A DNA stretch of 64,000 nucleotides from Brevundimonas sp. AJA228-03 (GTDB lineage Bacteria > Pseudomonadota > Alphaproteobacteria > Caulobacterales > Caulobacteraceae): assembly GCF_017795885.1 (NCBI RefSeq), contig NZ_CP059297.1:1493001-1557000 (forward strand), read 5' to 3'. The notes under the pieces were generated by a model that worked only from the letters and a program-made list of their open reading frames with translations, was not told the origin of the DNA and made no database searches. Positions 29,137-38,639 of this stretch are shown here, in pieces; positions within the stretch are counted from its first letter, which is position 1; each line of letters opens with the position of its first letter. The position numbers were made by a program, and so were the translations under genes.

Positions 29137-30285
29137 TTAAAACCAGGCCTTGAGGCCGACGACGACGCGGGTGTCTTCCGCCTCGCCGCCTCGGGCTTCG
29201 ATGTAGTCGGCGGTGTTTCCGAGCGCGCGGCTCCACTCGACGCCGACGTAGGGGGCGAACTCCTTGCGGAATTCGTAGCGCAGTCTCAGGCCCGCCTCGA
29301 TCGAAGAGAGGCCCGAGCCGATCTCCAGCCCCGGAATATCACTGGCTGAGGCGTCGATTTCGAGGCGCGGCTGGAGGATCAGGCGCTGGGTGAGGCGCTG
29401 ATCGTACTCGGCTTCGACGCGAGCGGTCAGGTCGCCCTTTGTGGACAGGAAGGCGGCTGCGTCGATTTCGAACCAGTAAGGGGCCAGTCCCTGGAGACCC
29501 AGGACCAGATGGGTCGTGTCGTCCCCGCCGGAACGGAAGTCCTGGCGCACGCCAGCCTGCACGTCCCAGAACGGCGCGACCGCGCGGCTGTAGAGGGCTT
29601 GGAGTTCGGCCTCCTCCAGAGCACCGCCGAAATCGCCTTCGCCCTCGGACTTCCACCAAAAGCGGTTGATGTCGCCGCCGTTCCAGCCCTGAACGTCCCA
29701 CAAGTAGGTGTCCCCGCCATCGCCGAAGCCGGTTTCGAGGCGGTCGATGATGACGGCGGTGGTGCGCACATCACCGTTCTCGGCGATCAATGTCTGGCGC
29801 GATGCCTCCATCGCCTCTGCGCCGAAGATCAGGTCGGCGGCGTGCGTCGGACCGCTCAGGGCGGCGGCCGGAGCCGCCGCCTCTGGAGGTCTGCCGGGAT
29901 CGTCCGCGCTGGTCGGGACATCCGGCGGGCCCATGCTCATGGCAGACATGTCGTGTCCGGCGTGAGGGTCCGCCTGGGCGGGTTGCATCGTGGACATGTT
30001 GTGGCCGGCGTGCGGATCAGCCTGCGCTGGCGCCATGGTCGACATGTCGTGACCTGCATGAGGATCGACCGCGGGCGGCGTCTGCGCCGACGGCATGACA
30101 TGACCGGCGTGCGGATCCTGCGCTGGCGGCCGAGCGGGCGTTTGAGGCGTGGCGACCGGAACAGGGGCAGGTCTTGGCGCAGGAGACGCGGGCATGACAT
30201 GGCCGGCGTGTGGGTCCTGGGCCTGTGCGCTCAAGGCGCTGGCGGCGAGGATCAAGGGCGCGAGTGTGAGGGCAAGCCGGTTCAT
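29137..30285 (-). CDS. copB: CopB outer-membrane copper resistance protein
   Basis: A 382-residue protein with a signal peptide (ending SAQAQ), then five tandem copies of a DPHAGH(V/D/N)M motif (about residues 24-120) and a C-terminal beta-barrel typical of CopB (LIFGAEAMEASRQTL ... AWF end). The repeats are His/Met copper-binding arms. The ATG at 30285 overlaps the copA stop; the frame further upstream is not coding. Confidence 0.9.
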   Translation of the reverse strand: MNRLALTLAPLILAASALSAQAQDPHAGHVMPASPAPRPAPVPVATPQTPARPPAQDPHAGHVMPSAQTPPAVDPHAGHDMSTMAPAQADPHAGHNMSTMQPAQADPHAGHDMSAMSMGPPDVPTSADDPGRPPEAAAPAAALSGPTHAADLIFGAEAMEASRQTLIAENGDVRTTAVIIDRLETGFGDGGDTYLWDVQGWNGGDINRFWWKSEGEGDFGGALEEAELQALYSRAVAPFWDVQAGVRQDFRSGGDDTTHLVLGLQGLAPYWFEIDAAAFLSTKGDLTARVEAEYDQRLTQRLILQPRLEIDASASDIPGLEIGSGLSSIEAGLRLRYEFRKEFAPYVGVEWSRALGNTADYIEARGGEAEDTRVVVGLKAWF

Positions 30286-32084
30286 CAGGCGGCTCCGTCC
30301 ATGGGCCGCACCGTCACGACATTGAACATGCCGGCGTGCATGTGCATCAGCATGTGGCAGTGGAAGGCCCAGTCTCCGGGTGCGTCGGCGGTCAAATCGA
30401 AGGTCACTTTCGATCCCGGCGCGACGTTCACCGTGTGCTTCAGAGGTTGGTGGCCTTCGGGCCCGCCCGTCACCAGTTCGAAGAAATGGCCGTGCAGATG
30501 GATTGGGTGGCCCATCATGGTGTCGTTCACCAGGGTTACGCGGACCCGTTCGTTTCGTTCGAAGCGGATCGGCTCGACAAGCTCCGAGAACTTCCGCCCA
30601 TCGAAACCCCACATGAACCGTTCCATATTGCCGGTGAGATGGATTTCCATCGTCCGGGACGGCGGACGGCGATCCTTGTTCGGCTGGAGCGAAACCAGAT
30701 CGGTGTAGACCAGCACGCGGTGATCGACGGTTTCCAGGCCGAGGGGTCGGTCGCCCAACCGGTTGGCGGGCGCCATGGCGATCATATCGACGCCCACGCC
30801 AACCGCCATGTCGGCCGGCGCGTTTTCTGGGTCCCTCATGTTCATCGGCCCCATGCCCGCCATATCGGACGCGGGAGCGGCGGCCGGGGTCTGCCCCATG
30901 GCGGCGTGATCCATGCCGGACATCGCGCCATGGTCCATGCCCGCCATCCCGCCGTGATCCATCCCACCCATGCCCATGTCGCGCATGGTCAGGGTCGGAA
31001 CCTCCCGGAGCGGCGGAACGTCCGCTGTCATGCCCAGGCGTGGGGCGAGAGTGGCGCGGCCCATGCCGGAGCGATCGATCGCTTCCGACACAATGGTGTA
31101 GGCGCGGTCCTCGGTGGGCCGGACGATGACGTCGTAGGTTTCGGCAACCGAGATCTGGAACTCGTCGACCTCGACGGGCCGGACATGATCGCCGTCCGCC
31201 TGGACCACGGTCATCGGCAGGCCGGGAATTCGCACATTTAAAATCGACATCGCCGAGGCGTTGATGACGCGCAGGCGCACGCGTTCGCCAGGACGAAACA
31301 GGCCGGTCCAGTTCTCTTCCGGGCCATGGCCGTTGACCAGGAATGTGTAGGTCGTCCCGTTCACGTCGGAAATGTCACGCGGATCCATGCGCATCTGACC
31401 CCACATGCGCCGCTCCTCGAGGCTCATGCCGTCCGCGCCTGAGAGCAGACCGGACAGGGTCGTCCGCTGGCGGTTGAAGTAGCCGGGGCTCTTCTTCAGC
31501 TTCGCCAGGATATCGTGGGGATGCATGAAGCTCCAGTCCGACAGGACCAGGACATGCTCGCGGTCGTAGGCGACGGGATCGGCGCCGGCCGGGTCGATGA
31601 CGATCGGTCCGTAGTGGCCCATCGCCTCCTGCAGCCCGGAGTGGCTGTGATACCAATAGGTGCCCGACTGCTTGACCGGAAACTCATACACGAAGGTCTC
31701 GCGCGGCCGGATGCCCGGGAAGCTGATGCCCGGCACGCCGTCCATCTGGAACGGCAGGAGAACGCCGTGCCAGTGGATCGAGGTGTCCTCGTCCAGGGTG
31801 TTGGTCACCGACAGGCGGGCGTTCTGACCCTCGCGAAGGCGCAGCAGCGGCGCCGGAAGTAGTCCGTTGACCGTCACGGCATGACCGGTGCGTCCCCCGA
31901 CCGAGAACGGCGAGTGGCCGACCGTGAGGTTGATGTTCGGGCCGACGAGGGACGGCAACTCCGACCGAAGACCCGCTGAGCCGGTCTGGGCCCAGGCGGG
32001 CAAAAGGCCCTGCAAGCCGAGCAGACCGCCTCCCGCCGCGGCGCTGCGTAGAAGGGTGCGTCGGTCCAGTCGCATGATCGACAT
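30285..32084 (-). CDS. copA: CopA multicopper oxidase
   Basis: Periplasmic Cu(I) oxidase of 599 residues exported by Tat (RRTLLRSAAAGG near residue 8). Copper sites are visible: HWHG near residue 100, YWYHSHSG near 145, HPIHLHGHFFELV near 530 and WAFHCHMLMHMHAGM near 570. A Met-rich insert (MGGMDHGGMAGMDHGAM near 375) probably collects Cu(I). An alternative start is at 32075. First structural gene of copA-copB-copC-like. Confidence 0.95.
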   Translation of the reverse strand: MSIMRLDRRTLLRSAAAGGGLLGLQGLLPAWAQTGSAGLRSELPSLVGPNINLTVGHSPFSVGGRTGHAVTVNGLLPAPLLRLREGQNARLSVTNTLDEDTSIHWHGVLLPFQMDGVPGISFPGIRPRETFVYEFPVKQSGTYWYHSHSGLQEAMGHYGPIVIDPAGADPVAYDREHVLVLSDWSFMHPHDILAKLKKSPGYFNRQRTTLSGLLSGADGMSLEERRMWGQMRMDPRDISDVNGTTYTFLVNGHGPEENWTGLFRPGERVRLRVINASAMSILNVRIPGLPMTVVQADGDHVRPVEVDEFQISVAETYDVIVRPTEDRAYTIVSEAIDRSGMGRATLAPRLGMTADVPPLREVPTLTMRDMGMGGMDHGGMAGMDHGAMSGMDHAAMGQTPAAAPASDMAGMGPMNMRDPENAPADMAVGVGVDMIAMAPANRLGDRPLGLETVDHRVLVYTDLVSLQPNKDRRPPSRTMEIHLTGNMERFMWGFDGRKFSELVEPIRFERNERVRVTLVNDTMMGHPIHLHGHFFELVTGGPEGHQPLKHTVNVAPGSKVTFDLTADAPGDWAFHCHMLMHMHAGMFNVVTVRPMDGAA

Positions 32085-32214
32085 CTAGGCTCGGTCCTCG
32101 CTCAGGTTGTCTCGACCTCGTCATTCCGGGCGGAAGAACGGACGGTCCTACTGCCAATACGCATGAACGCGCCGGTCCCCTTGCATCGAACCGCCTCAAG
32201 CGACGACGACCACG

Positions 32215-32769
32215 TCAGAGTCGCCGAAGCGCCTCGGCGAGCTTGGCGCGCGCCCTGGCGACGCGGGTCTCGACCGCCTTGGGCGTAGCCCCCACGATTA
32301 GCGCGACCTCGGCGTGGGACCGACCCTCCAGGGCGGTCAGAAGCAGCGGCGCCTTCAGGGCGTCCGGTAGATCGGCGATGGCGCGGTCCAGCGCCGCCCG
32401 ACGCCGTCCGTCATCCACCTGTTCCTCGGGCGTCGCCGCTCCATCCCCGACCGCCAGGGCTTCGGGCGCGTCCAGGCCCATCACACCGCGAACCACCCGG
32501 CGAACCGTGCGCTTGCGGCCCCAGTCGCGGCATTTGTTGACGGCGATCGAGCGGAGCCAGGTTGAAAAGCTGCGGCCCGGATCATACCGGCGAATGGCGA
32601 GCCAGGCGGACGCATAGGTCTCCTGGACGACATCGTAGGCCTCTTCGTCGTCGCCGATATATCGACGAACGAAGCGATGCAGGTCGCCCTTGGTCGCCGT
32701 CATCAACGCGCTGAAGGCGGCCCGGTCGCCCTTCGCCGCCCGTGCTCCGAGTGGAACCCCCGAATCCAC
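32215..32769 (-). CDS. CnrH-like ECF sigma factor
   Basis: A 184-residue ECF sigma factor: sigma-2 region EEAYDVVQETYASAWLAIRRY and sigma-4 region LPDALKAPLLLTALEGRSHA with EVALIVGATPKAVETRVARAR. It is the last of three coupled genes (anti-sigma, sensor, sigma) that mirror CnrY-CnrX-CnrH of nickel/cobalt resistance. It probably drives the copper operon directly downstream. Confidence 0.88.
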   Translation of the reverse strand: MDSGVPLGARAAKGDRAAFSALMTATKGDLHRFVRRYIGDDEEAYDVVQETYASAWLAIRRYDPGRSFSTWLRSIAVNKCRDWGRKRTVRRVVRGVMGLDAPEALAVGDGAATPEEQVDDGRRRAALDRAIADLPDALKAPLLLTALEGRSHAEVALIVGATPKAVETRVARARAKLAEALRRL

Positions 32770-32776
32770 GCTGATT

Positions 32777-33217
32777 CTACCCTGCGTCTTGCAGGAGAGC
32801 TCCGACGACCTGACGGTCGAACACCTGAGCCTGCTGGGGCGTCAGGACCGACCGCATCTTGAACACATGGGCGATGGTGGCCTTCTGGAGATCGCCCATG
32901 GCGACGTGGAAGTGATCGACCGCGGCCTGGACCTGCGGACTGTCGCCCTCGCTGACCGCGATCGCGTCCGCCAGTTCGCGATTGGCGGTTCGGACTTCGG
33001 CTTCAAGCGCGCCGCGCCGCGACGCGAACCGGGCTTCGATTGCCTCTAGCCGGGCTTCCTGGTCCGCCGTGAGATCCAACTGGTCATGGACGATGCTGTG
33101 CAGACTGGGCGTTTCGTGCCGCTTCATCAACCAGGCTGTGCTGGCCCAGGTCCCCGCGCCGCTGGCAAGGGCGGCCAGCGCCGCCGTGATCGCGATGGAC
33201 CGCCACCCCGCCGTCAT
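32777..33217 (-). CDS. CnrX-like periplasmic metal sensor
   Basis: A 146-residue protein with one N-terminal membrane helix (about 8-30) and an all-helical periplasmic domain. MKRHETPSLHSIVHDQLDL supplies His residues and LTADQEARLEAIEARF is typical of the metal-resistance CpxP/CnrX fold. It binds metal and releases the sigma factor from the membrane anti-sigma protein. It overlaps the upstream gene by four bases. Confidence 0.8.
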   Translation of the reverse strand: MTAGWRSIAITAALAALASGAGTWASTAWLMKRHETPSLHSIVHDQLDLTADQEARLEAIEARFASRRGALEAEVRTANRELADAIAVSEGDSPQVQAAVDHFHVAMGDLQKATIAHVFKMRSVLTPQQAQVFDRQVVGALLQDAG

Positions 33218-33492
33218 TCGCCGGCTCCGAGAGTCCCGATCGGAGAGAGGCCTGCCGACACGCTGAACACCCGCATTTCGGAAGGTTCAGCCCTGGCGGA
33301 CAGGGCGAACAGGCCCCCGTTGGCGACGCCCACGACGAGCGCCATGGCCAGAGCGGCGACGCGAACCTGACCCATCCGCCGTTCGCCGACCCGGTCCTCG
33401 ATGCGGCGCCACACATCGGACTCCAGCCCGGAAAGCGCGATCTGGCTCTCCGGCCGGGCGCTCGCGATCAGGCGATCGATGTCCTCAGTCAT
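33214..33492 (-). CDS. CnrY-like membrane anti-sigma factor
   Basis: A 92-residue single-pass protein. It has a short cytoplasmic N-terminus with helix IDRLIASARPESQI that would bind the sigma factor, one membrane helix at about residues 45-65, and a short periplasmic end. The ATG at 33492 is preferred over the frame to 33522. First gene of the sensor-sigma trio, overlapping the CnrX-like gene. Confidence 0.72.
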   Translation of the reverse strand: MTEDIDRLIASARPESQIALSGLESDVWRRIEDRVGERRMGQVRVAALAMALVVGVANGGLFALSARAEPSEMRVFSVSAGLSPIGTLGAGE

Positions 33493-33564
33493 GTTCCACC
33501 TCTGTCGGCCCCCTAGTCCCATACGCGTCGTACAGCCAAATCCCTCGGTTTAGGTCTCGCGCCG

Positions 33565-34482
33565 TCAAGGCAACGAGGCCGGGGGCGCGAGCGCCCCCAT
33601 TACGGCGACGATGGTCAGAACGGCGAGGGAGAGCGCGAATTCCACCACCAAGCTTCGCCGCAGGTGACCAAGCACCGGACTGGAATCCGCACCGGCGGCC
33701 TCGAAGGCGGGGGTCAGGCGGAAGCGATTGACGGCGGCCAGGCTCAGCATGAGACCGAACAGGACGATCTTGAGGATAAGCCAGCGGCCATAGGCCGTAT
33801 CGGTCAGCGTCCAAAGCCCGCTCCATCCGACCAGGAAGGCGCTGTTCACCACCCCTGTCAGCAAAAGAGCAGCGACGGCGGCCGTGCCGACACCGGCGAA
33901 GCCGGCCAAGGCGCGCGCCAGAGCCAGGTCTTGCGCGGACGGTTCCTTGGGCCGCCACACGACCAGAGCGGCAAAGGCGGCCAGAGCGCCGACCCAAAGC
34001 GACGCCGAAAGGGCGTGTAAAATATCGGACGCCAGATGGATCCCATGTCCGGAACCCTCGGTAGCCGCGCCATGACCGGTCCAGGCGAAGCTCGCCGAGA
34101 CCAGAAGGCCGAGTGAGGCGCAGACCCACCACAGCCGGGGCCCGGGTCTGATCATCGCGATCGCCGCCACGGCCAGAAGCGCAGTGGCGGACCGCACCGC
34201 CAGCGCCATGCCGAGACCCATGCCGGTGACCATCATGCCCAGCGAACCGGGCTTCATCGCTTCGCTAAGGGATCCCGCCATCATCGCGGTCTGGGCGACG
34301 AGGGCGGCCGGAGCCGCCAGAGCCAGCACCAGCGCCGCCCAGAACAGAGCAGGCCGAGGCCAGGCTAGGGGGAGGGGTCCGGTCGCCCGCGCGCTGTACA
34401 TCAGGAAGGCGGGCAGACCGAACAACAGGGCGGCCGCGACGTACTGGACCGCTCTCAGGCCAATGACCCAGGCCTCGATCAC
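33565..34482 (-). CDS. copD: CopD inner-membrane copper protein
   Basis: A 305-residue protein with about eight helices and the CopD/YcnJ C-terminal domain; the segment ALLLTGVVNSAFLVGWSGLW and KIVLFGLMLSLAAVNRFRL are characteristic. It works with CopC in copper transfer across the inner membrane. It starts one base after the copC stop. Confidence 0.9.
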   Translation of the reverse strand: MIEAWVIGLRAVQYVAAALLFGLPAFLMYSARATGPLPLAWPRPALFWAALVLALAAPAALVAQTAMMAGSLSEAMKPGSLGMMVTGMGLGMALAVRSATALLAVAAIAMIRPGPRLWWVCASLGLLVSASFAWTGHGAATEGSGHGIHLASDILHALSASLWVGALAAFAALVVWRPKEPSAQDLALARALAGFAGVGTAAVAALLLTGVVNSAFLVGWSGLWTLTDTAYGRWLILKIVLFGLMLSLAAVNRFRLTPAFEAAGADSSPVLGHLRRSLVVEFALSLAVLTIVAVMGALAPPASLP

Positions 34483-34483
34483 G

Positions 34484-34846
34484 TCAGCGAACGGTGAAGG
34501 CGTAGGAACCGGTCATGCGGTGACCGTCGCTCGAGGCGATCTGCCAGTTGACGGTATAGCCTCCGGCGGCGAGCGGTCGCGCGAGCGCGCCCGTGATCGA
34601 CCGGCCGTCCTCGCTGACGGTCGTGCTGACGGCGGCCTTCGCGCCGGCCGCGTTCACGACTTCAAGCGTCGAGAAGGCCGGGACCATCCGCTCGCTGAAG
34701 GTAAGGGCGATGGACCGGGGTGCGGCCACGGTCGCGTTCGCCGCGGGCGTCGAACTGACCAGACGCGCATGAGCGCTGACTGCGCCGGCGGTCATGACCA
34801 CGGCCGCGGCGACGGCGAAGGCGGGAACGAAACGATTGAAACGCAT
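34484..34846 (-). CDS. copC: CopC periplasmic copper chaperone
   Basis: A 120-residue CopC with a signal peptide ending near VSAHARL. The mature N-terminal His (after cleavage) and the C-terminal SSDGHRMTGSYAF segment are the Cu(II) ligands. STPAANATV and LTFSERM are family landmarks. It forms a copC-copD pair. Confidence 0.92.
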   Translation of the reverse strand: MRFNRFVPAFAVAAAVVMTAGAVSAHARLVSSTPAANATVAAPRSIALTFSERMVPAFSTLEVVNAAGAKAAVSTTVSEDGRSITGALARPLAAGGYTVNWQIASSDGHRMTGSYAFTVR

Positions 34847-34915
34847 GTCGTGACTCCACTGACATCCAGACGATGTCTCAGAAATACGCGGCGGTCGCCC
34901 CTTTCCCTCGCCGGC

Positions 34916-37270
34916 CTAGAGTTTCACCGCGCGCAGTCTCAGCGCATTCCCGATCACGCTGACCGAGGAGAGCGCCATCGCGAGCGCCGCCAAGGCCGGC
35001 GAGAGAAGCCAGCCGAACACGGGATACAGCAGGCCGGCCGCCACGGGGATGCCGAGGGCGTTGTAGCCGAAGGCGAAGACGAGGTTCTGGCGGATATTGC
35101 CCATGACCGCGCGGGAGAGCCGCCGTGCGCGCACGATCCCTTGCAGATCGCCGCCCAGCAGGGTGACGCCGGCGCTCTCGATCGCCACGTCCGACCCCGC
35201 CCCCATGGCGACGCCCACATCGGCTGCGGCGAGGGCAGGGGCGTCGTTGACGCCGTCCCCCGCCATGGCGACGATCCGACCCTGCGCACGAAGCTGTTGA
35301 ACGACGGCCGCCTTGTCCTGCGGCAGGACTTCGGCTTGGACCTCGTCGATGCCGAGGCGCCGCGCGACGGCTTCGGCCGTGGTTCGGTTGTCTCCAGTCA
35401 TCATGACCAGCCGCAGGCCGGCCGCCTTCAGCGCGAGGATCGCCTCAGGCGTGGTCGCCTTGACCGGATCAGCGATACCGATGACGCCGGCCGCCTTTCC
35501 GTCGACCGCCACGAAAATGGCGGTGGCCCCGTCGTGGCGGAGCGCGTCCGCCTTCGACTCCAGCGTGGAGACGTCGATTGAAAGCTCGCCCAGATACCGG
35601 GTGTTGCCCAGGGCGACCTGGCGGCCCTCGATCGTCCCGCGGACGCCGCGGCCGACCGGGCTGTCGAAGTCCACGGCCTCGGAAAGGGGGATGTCCCGGT
35701 CCTTGGCTGCCCGGACGATCGCGTCGGCCAACGGGTGTTCGCTGCCGCGCTCAAGGCTGGCCGAGAGACGCAAGATGTCCGCTTCGGCGAAGCCCTCGGT
35801 GGGCAGGATCGCCGTTACCGACGGACGTCCCTCTGTCAGGGTGCCGGTCTTGTCCAGAACGAGGGTATCGACCTTCTCGAAGCGTTCGAGCGCTTCGGCG
35901 TTCTTGATCAGGACGCCGGCGTGCGCCCCACGCCCCACGCCGACCATGATGGAGATCGGCGTCGCCAGTCCCAGCGCACAGGGACAGGCGATGATGAGGA
36001 CCGAAACGGCGGCGACAAGGGCGTAGGAGAGGCGGGGTTCCGGACCGACCAGGCCCCAGACGACGGCGGCGAGGAGGGCGATCGCGATCACGGTCGGCAC
36101 GAACCAGCCGGAGACCGTATCGGCCAGCCGCTGGATCGGTGCGCGGCTGCGCTGGGCCTGGGCCACCATCTGCACGATCTGCGCCAGCAGAGTGTCGGCG
36201 CCGACCTTGTCGGCGCGCATGATGAAGGAGCCGGTCTTGTTCAAAGCGCCGGCGACGACCCGGTCGCCGACTTCCTTGGTAACCGGCATGGACTCGCCGG
36301 TCACCATGGACTCATCGACGGCGACCCGGCCATCCAGGAGTTCGCCATCCACCGGGATCTTCTCTCCGGGCCGAACCCGCAGGCGGTCGCCGACGGCGAT
36401 CTGGTCGAGGGAGACATCCTCGTCGACGCCGTCCGCGCGGACCCGTCGCGCGGTCTTGGGCGTGAGGTCCAACAGGGCTCGAATTGCGCCGGAGGTTTGT
36501 TCGCGGGCGCGCAGTTCCAGAATCTGTCCGACGAGGACCAGCACGGTGATGACCGCCGCCGCCTCGAAGTAAACCGGTGCGCTTCCGTCGGCTTTCAGGA
36601 AGGCGGGCGGGAACAGGCCCGGCGCGATGACGGCCACGACGCTGTAGAGCCACGCAACGCCGACCCCCATGGCGATCAATGTGAACATGTTGAGCCGACG
36701 GGTGCGCAGCGACGTCCACCCGCGCTCGAAAAAGGGCCAGCCACACCACAGGACGACGGGGGTCGCCAGCGCGAACTGGATCCAGTTCGACATCTGGCCC
36801 GGGATCAGCCTGTGTAGGTTGGTCAGGTGCCCGCCCATCTCCAGAGCGAAGACCGGCAGGGTCAGGGCCAGACCGACCCAGAAGCGGCGGGTGAAGTCGA
36901 TCAGTTCGTGGTTGGTCGGCGCTTCCGCCGTGACCATTTCGGGCTCGAGCGCCATGCCGCAGATCGGGCAGGAGCCTGGGCCTTCCTGCCGAATCTCCGG
37001 GTGCATCGGGCAGGTGTAGATGGCGCCGGGAACGGCCGGCTCGGACTCCGCTCGGGGATTCAGGTAACGCGCCGGATCCCCGACGAACTTGGTCCGGCAC
37101 CCTGCCGAACAGAAGAAATAGTCCTGACCGTCATGACTGGCTCGGTGAGCGGTGGTCGTCGGATCGACTGACATGCCGCAGACGGGATCCTTGACCACAG
37201 CCGCACCGTTCGAGGCCTTCGCTGCGCAGCAGGCGTGACCCGGGGCATGATTGTGAGGATGCGTGGACAT
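34916..37270 (-). CDS. CopA-type Cu(I) P1B-ATPase with N-terminal YHS and metal-binding domain
   Basis: A 784-residue copper-exporting ATPase. The N-terminal segment has a His/Cys-rich start ([12 protein letters not shown]), a YHS domain ([10 protein letters not shown] ... YFFCSAGC), and [22 protein letters not shown], a heavy-metal-binding motif. The core has the CPC channel motif [11 protein letters not shown], phosphorylation site DKTGTLTEG and [10 protein letters not shown]. Divergent csoR shares its operator region, so it is probably induced by Cu(I). Confidence 0.95.
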   Translation of the reverse strand: MSTHPHNHAPGHACCAAKASNGAAVVKDPVCGMSVDPTTTAHRASHDGQDYFFCSAGCRTKFVGDPARYLNPRAESEPAVPGAIYTCPMHPEIRQEGPGSCPICGMALEPEMVTAEAPTNHELIDFTRRFWVGLALTLPVFALEMGGHLTNLHRLIPGQMSNWIQFALATPVVLWCGWPFFERGWTSLRTRRLNMFTLIAMGVGVAWLYSVVAVIAPGLFPPAFLKADGSAPVYFEAAAVITVLVLVGQILELRAREQTSGAIRALLDLTPKTARRVRADGVDEDVSLDQIAVGDRLRVRPGEKIPVDGELLDGRVAVDESMVTGESMPVTKEVGDRVVAGALNKTGSFIMRADKVGADTLLAQIVQMVAQAQRSRAPIQRLADTVSGWFVPTVIAIALLAAVVWGLVGPEPRLSYALVAAVSVLIIACPCALGLATPISIMVGVGRGAHAGVLIKNAEALERFEKVDTLVLDKTGTLTEGRPSVTAILPTEGFAEADILRLSASLERGSEHPLADAIVRAAKDRDIPLSEAVDFDSPVGRGVRGTIEGRQVALGNTRYLGELSIDVSTLESKADALRHDGATAIFVAVDGKAAGVIGIADPVKATTPEAILALKAAGLRLVMMTGDNRTTAEAVARRLGIDEVQAEVLPQDKAAVVQQLRAQGRIVAMAGDGVNDAPALAAADVGVAMGAGSDVAIESAGVTLLGGDLQGIVRARRLSRAVMGNIRQNLVFAFGYNALGIPVAAGLLYPVFGWLLSPALAALAMALSSVSVIGNALRLRAVKL

Positions 37271-37301
37271 GTCGCTGTCTCCGGTTGACCGAAGCGTTCA
37301 C

Positions 37302-37322
37302 ATATACCCGTGGGGGGTATAT
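37302..37322. promoter_or_regulatory. CsoR operator 1
   Basis: Palindrome ATATACCC ... GGGTATAT with a G/C tract in the middle, 31 bases before the copper-ATPase start, the expected CsoR site type. Confidence 0.75.
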
Positions 37323-37328
37323 CGCAAG

Positions 37329-37345
37329 ATACCCTCATGGGGTAT
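37329..37345. promoter_or_regulatory. CsoR operator 2
   Basis: ATACCC-TCATG-GGGTAT inverted repeat between the ATPase gene and csoR, seven bases from operator 1; the pair can control both genes. Confidence 0.75.
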
Positions 37346-37371
37346 ATGTGGGTTCTGAAAGGCGAGGTCAG

Positions 37372-37647
37372 ATGCAAACCGATACGAAACCCAAGGTCCT
37401 CAACAGGTTGAGCCGGATTGAAGGCCAGGTGCGGGGAATCGCGCGCATGGTCGAAGACGACCGGTACTGCGTCGACCTGCTGACCCAGTTGCAAGCCGTT
37501 CGCGCCGCGCTTCATCGCGTGGAGACCGAAGTGCTGAGGGATCACCTCGATCATTGCGTCATGGGCGCTATGACTGGCGACGATCCAGAGGATCGAAAGG
37601 CCAAGGCCGGGGAACTGATCGAACTCCTGGCGCGGGCCGGACGGTAG
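37372..37647 (+). CDS. csoR: CsoR Cu(I)-sensing repressor
   Basis: A 91-residue CsoR/RcnR-family repressor. The Cu(I) ligands are Cys in DDRYCVDLL and His/Cys in LRDHLDHCVMGA, the C-H-C set. LNRLSRIEGQVRGIARMV is the first helix. I chose the ATG at 37372, which has AGGCGAGG upstream; the frame to 37285 runs over the operators. Confidence 0.92.
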   Translation: MQTDTKPKVLNRLSRIEGQVRGIARMVEDDRYCVDLLTQLQAVRAALHRVETEVLRDHLDHCVMGAMTGDDPEDRKAKAGELIELLARAGR

Positions 37648-37700
37648 ACGGAACGAACGAGGCCTCCTGGTCGCTACCGTCGGGATATCAAGGAGCCGTC

Positions 37701-38126
37701 ATGAAACGCATCAGCCTCGTCCTCGCCGCCTGCGCCCTGTCCGCGGCCTGTTCCCCGCAAGCCGAAGAGCCCGCCGTGGCGGCGCCGGAGGCCGCCGCAA
37801 CGGCGGGTAGCCATGGCGCGATGGAGGGCGGCATGGCCGCGGCCGCGCCCGGCGACTCCGTCGCCACCCAAGGTTACAAGGCTTCAATGAACACCATGAT
37901 GGAGGCGATGCCCGCCTTCACCGGAGACGCGGACATCGACTTCATGAAGCAGATGCGTGGTCACCACGTCGCCGCCGTTTCGATGGCGCGTGTGGAACTC
38001 GCGCAAGGCAAGGACACCCAAGCGCGGAACCTGGCCCAGGAGGTGATCACGGCGCAGGAGCGCGAAATCACCCTGATTGACGCTTGGCTTGCCGAGAAGG
38101 GAGCGTCTGCGGCTCCCGCCGCCTGA
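37701..38126 (+). CDS. DUF305 lipoprotein
   Basis: A 141-residue lipoprotein (lipobox LSAACSPQ at about 13-20) with a DUF305 domain: YKASMNTMMEAMPAFTGDADIDFMK, QMRGHHVAAVSMARVEL, GKDTQARNLAQEVITAQEREI. Met and His rich, as in CopM-type copper-binding proteins of copper islands. It follows csoR by 53 bases on the same strand and probably shares its control. Confidence 0.85.
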   Translation: MKRISLVLAACALSAACSPQAEEPAVAAPEAAATAGSHGAMEGGMAAAAPGDSVATQGYKASMNTMMEAMPAFTGDADIDFMKQMRGHHVAAVSMARVELAQGKDTQARNLAQEVITAQEREITLIDAWLAEKGASAAPAA

Positions 38127-38134
38127 CCGCTAGA

Positions 38135-38632
38135 TCAGCGCGCCGCGTGCGAAGACCAATGGATGTGCGTGATCCGCCATCCGTCGGCCTCGTGGCGTAA
38201 AACCATTGTCTCGACCGAGAGGCTGTCGATTGGGCGGCCGTTGAACGCGCCTGTCGTTCGGCTTTCGCTTGCGACCCAAGCGCTGTCGGCACCGGCGCGC
38301 GCGATGCGGCGGGACCTGACGCTGGGCACAGCGGCTGAGAAGGCGGCGTCGGCCGCCAAGTGGTGTTCGGCGTACTCGGCCTTCGACCGTTCCGCCCCAC
38401 CGCCCTCGAAGATCAGGACGTCGTCGGCCAGGAGGGCCAGTGCAGCGTCTGTTTCTCCGTGTTCGAGCGCAGCGTGGAAGGCGTCGACGACACTCGTCGC
38501 CGCGGCCGCCTCGGCCTGCACATCATCGACGGAGGCTGCGGCGGCCTGGAGCGGTTCATGGGCGAGCGCCGGTCCGACCGATGTGAGCGACACAGAGAGG
38601 ACGACGGCGAGGAGGCACTTGGCGGCCGACAT
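38135..38632 (-). CDS. Exported SnoaL/NTF2-like protein
   Basis: A 165-residue protein with a signal peptide (ending PALAHE) and an NTF2-like fold of the DUF4440/SnoaL type (VVDAFHAALEHGETDAALALL, then DDVLIFEGGGAERSKAEY, and a WRITHIHWSSH end). Such domains often act on small molecules, and the role here is unknown. It is convergent with the DUF305 gene. An alternative GTG start is at 38665. Confidence 0.7.
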   Translation of the reverse strand: MSAAKCLLAVVLSVSLTSVGPALAHEPLQAAAASVDDVQAEAAAATSVVDAFHAALEHGETDAALALLADDVLIFEGGGAERSKAEYAEHHLAADAAFSAAVPSVRSRRIARAGADSAWVASESRTTGAFNGRPIDSLSVETMVLRHEADGWRITHIHWSSHAAR

Positions 38633-38639
38633 GGTAATT

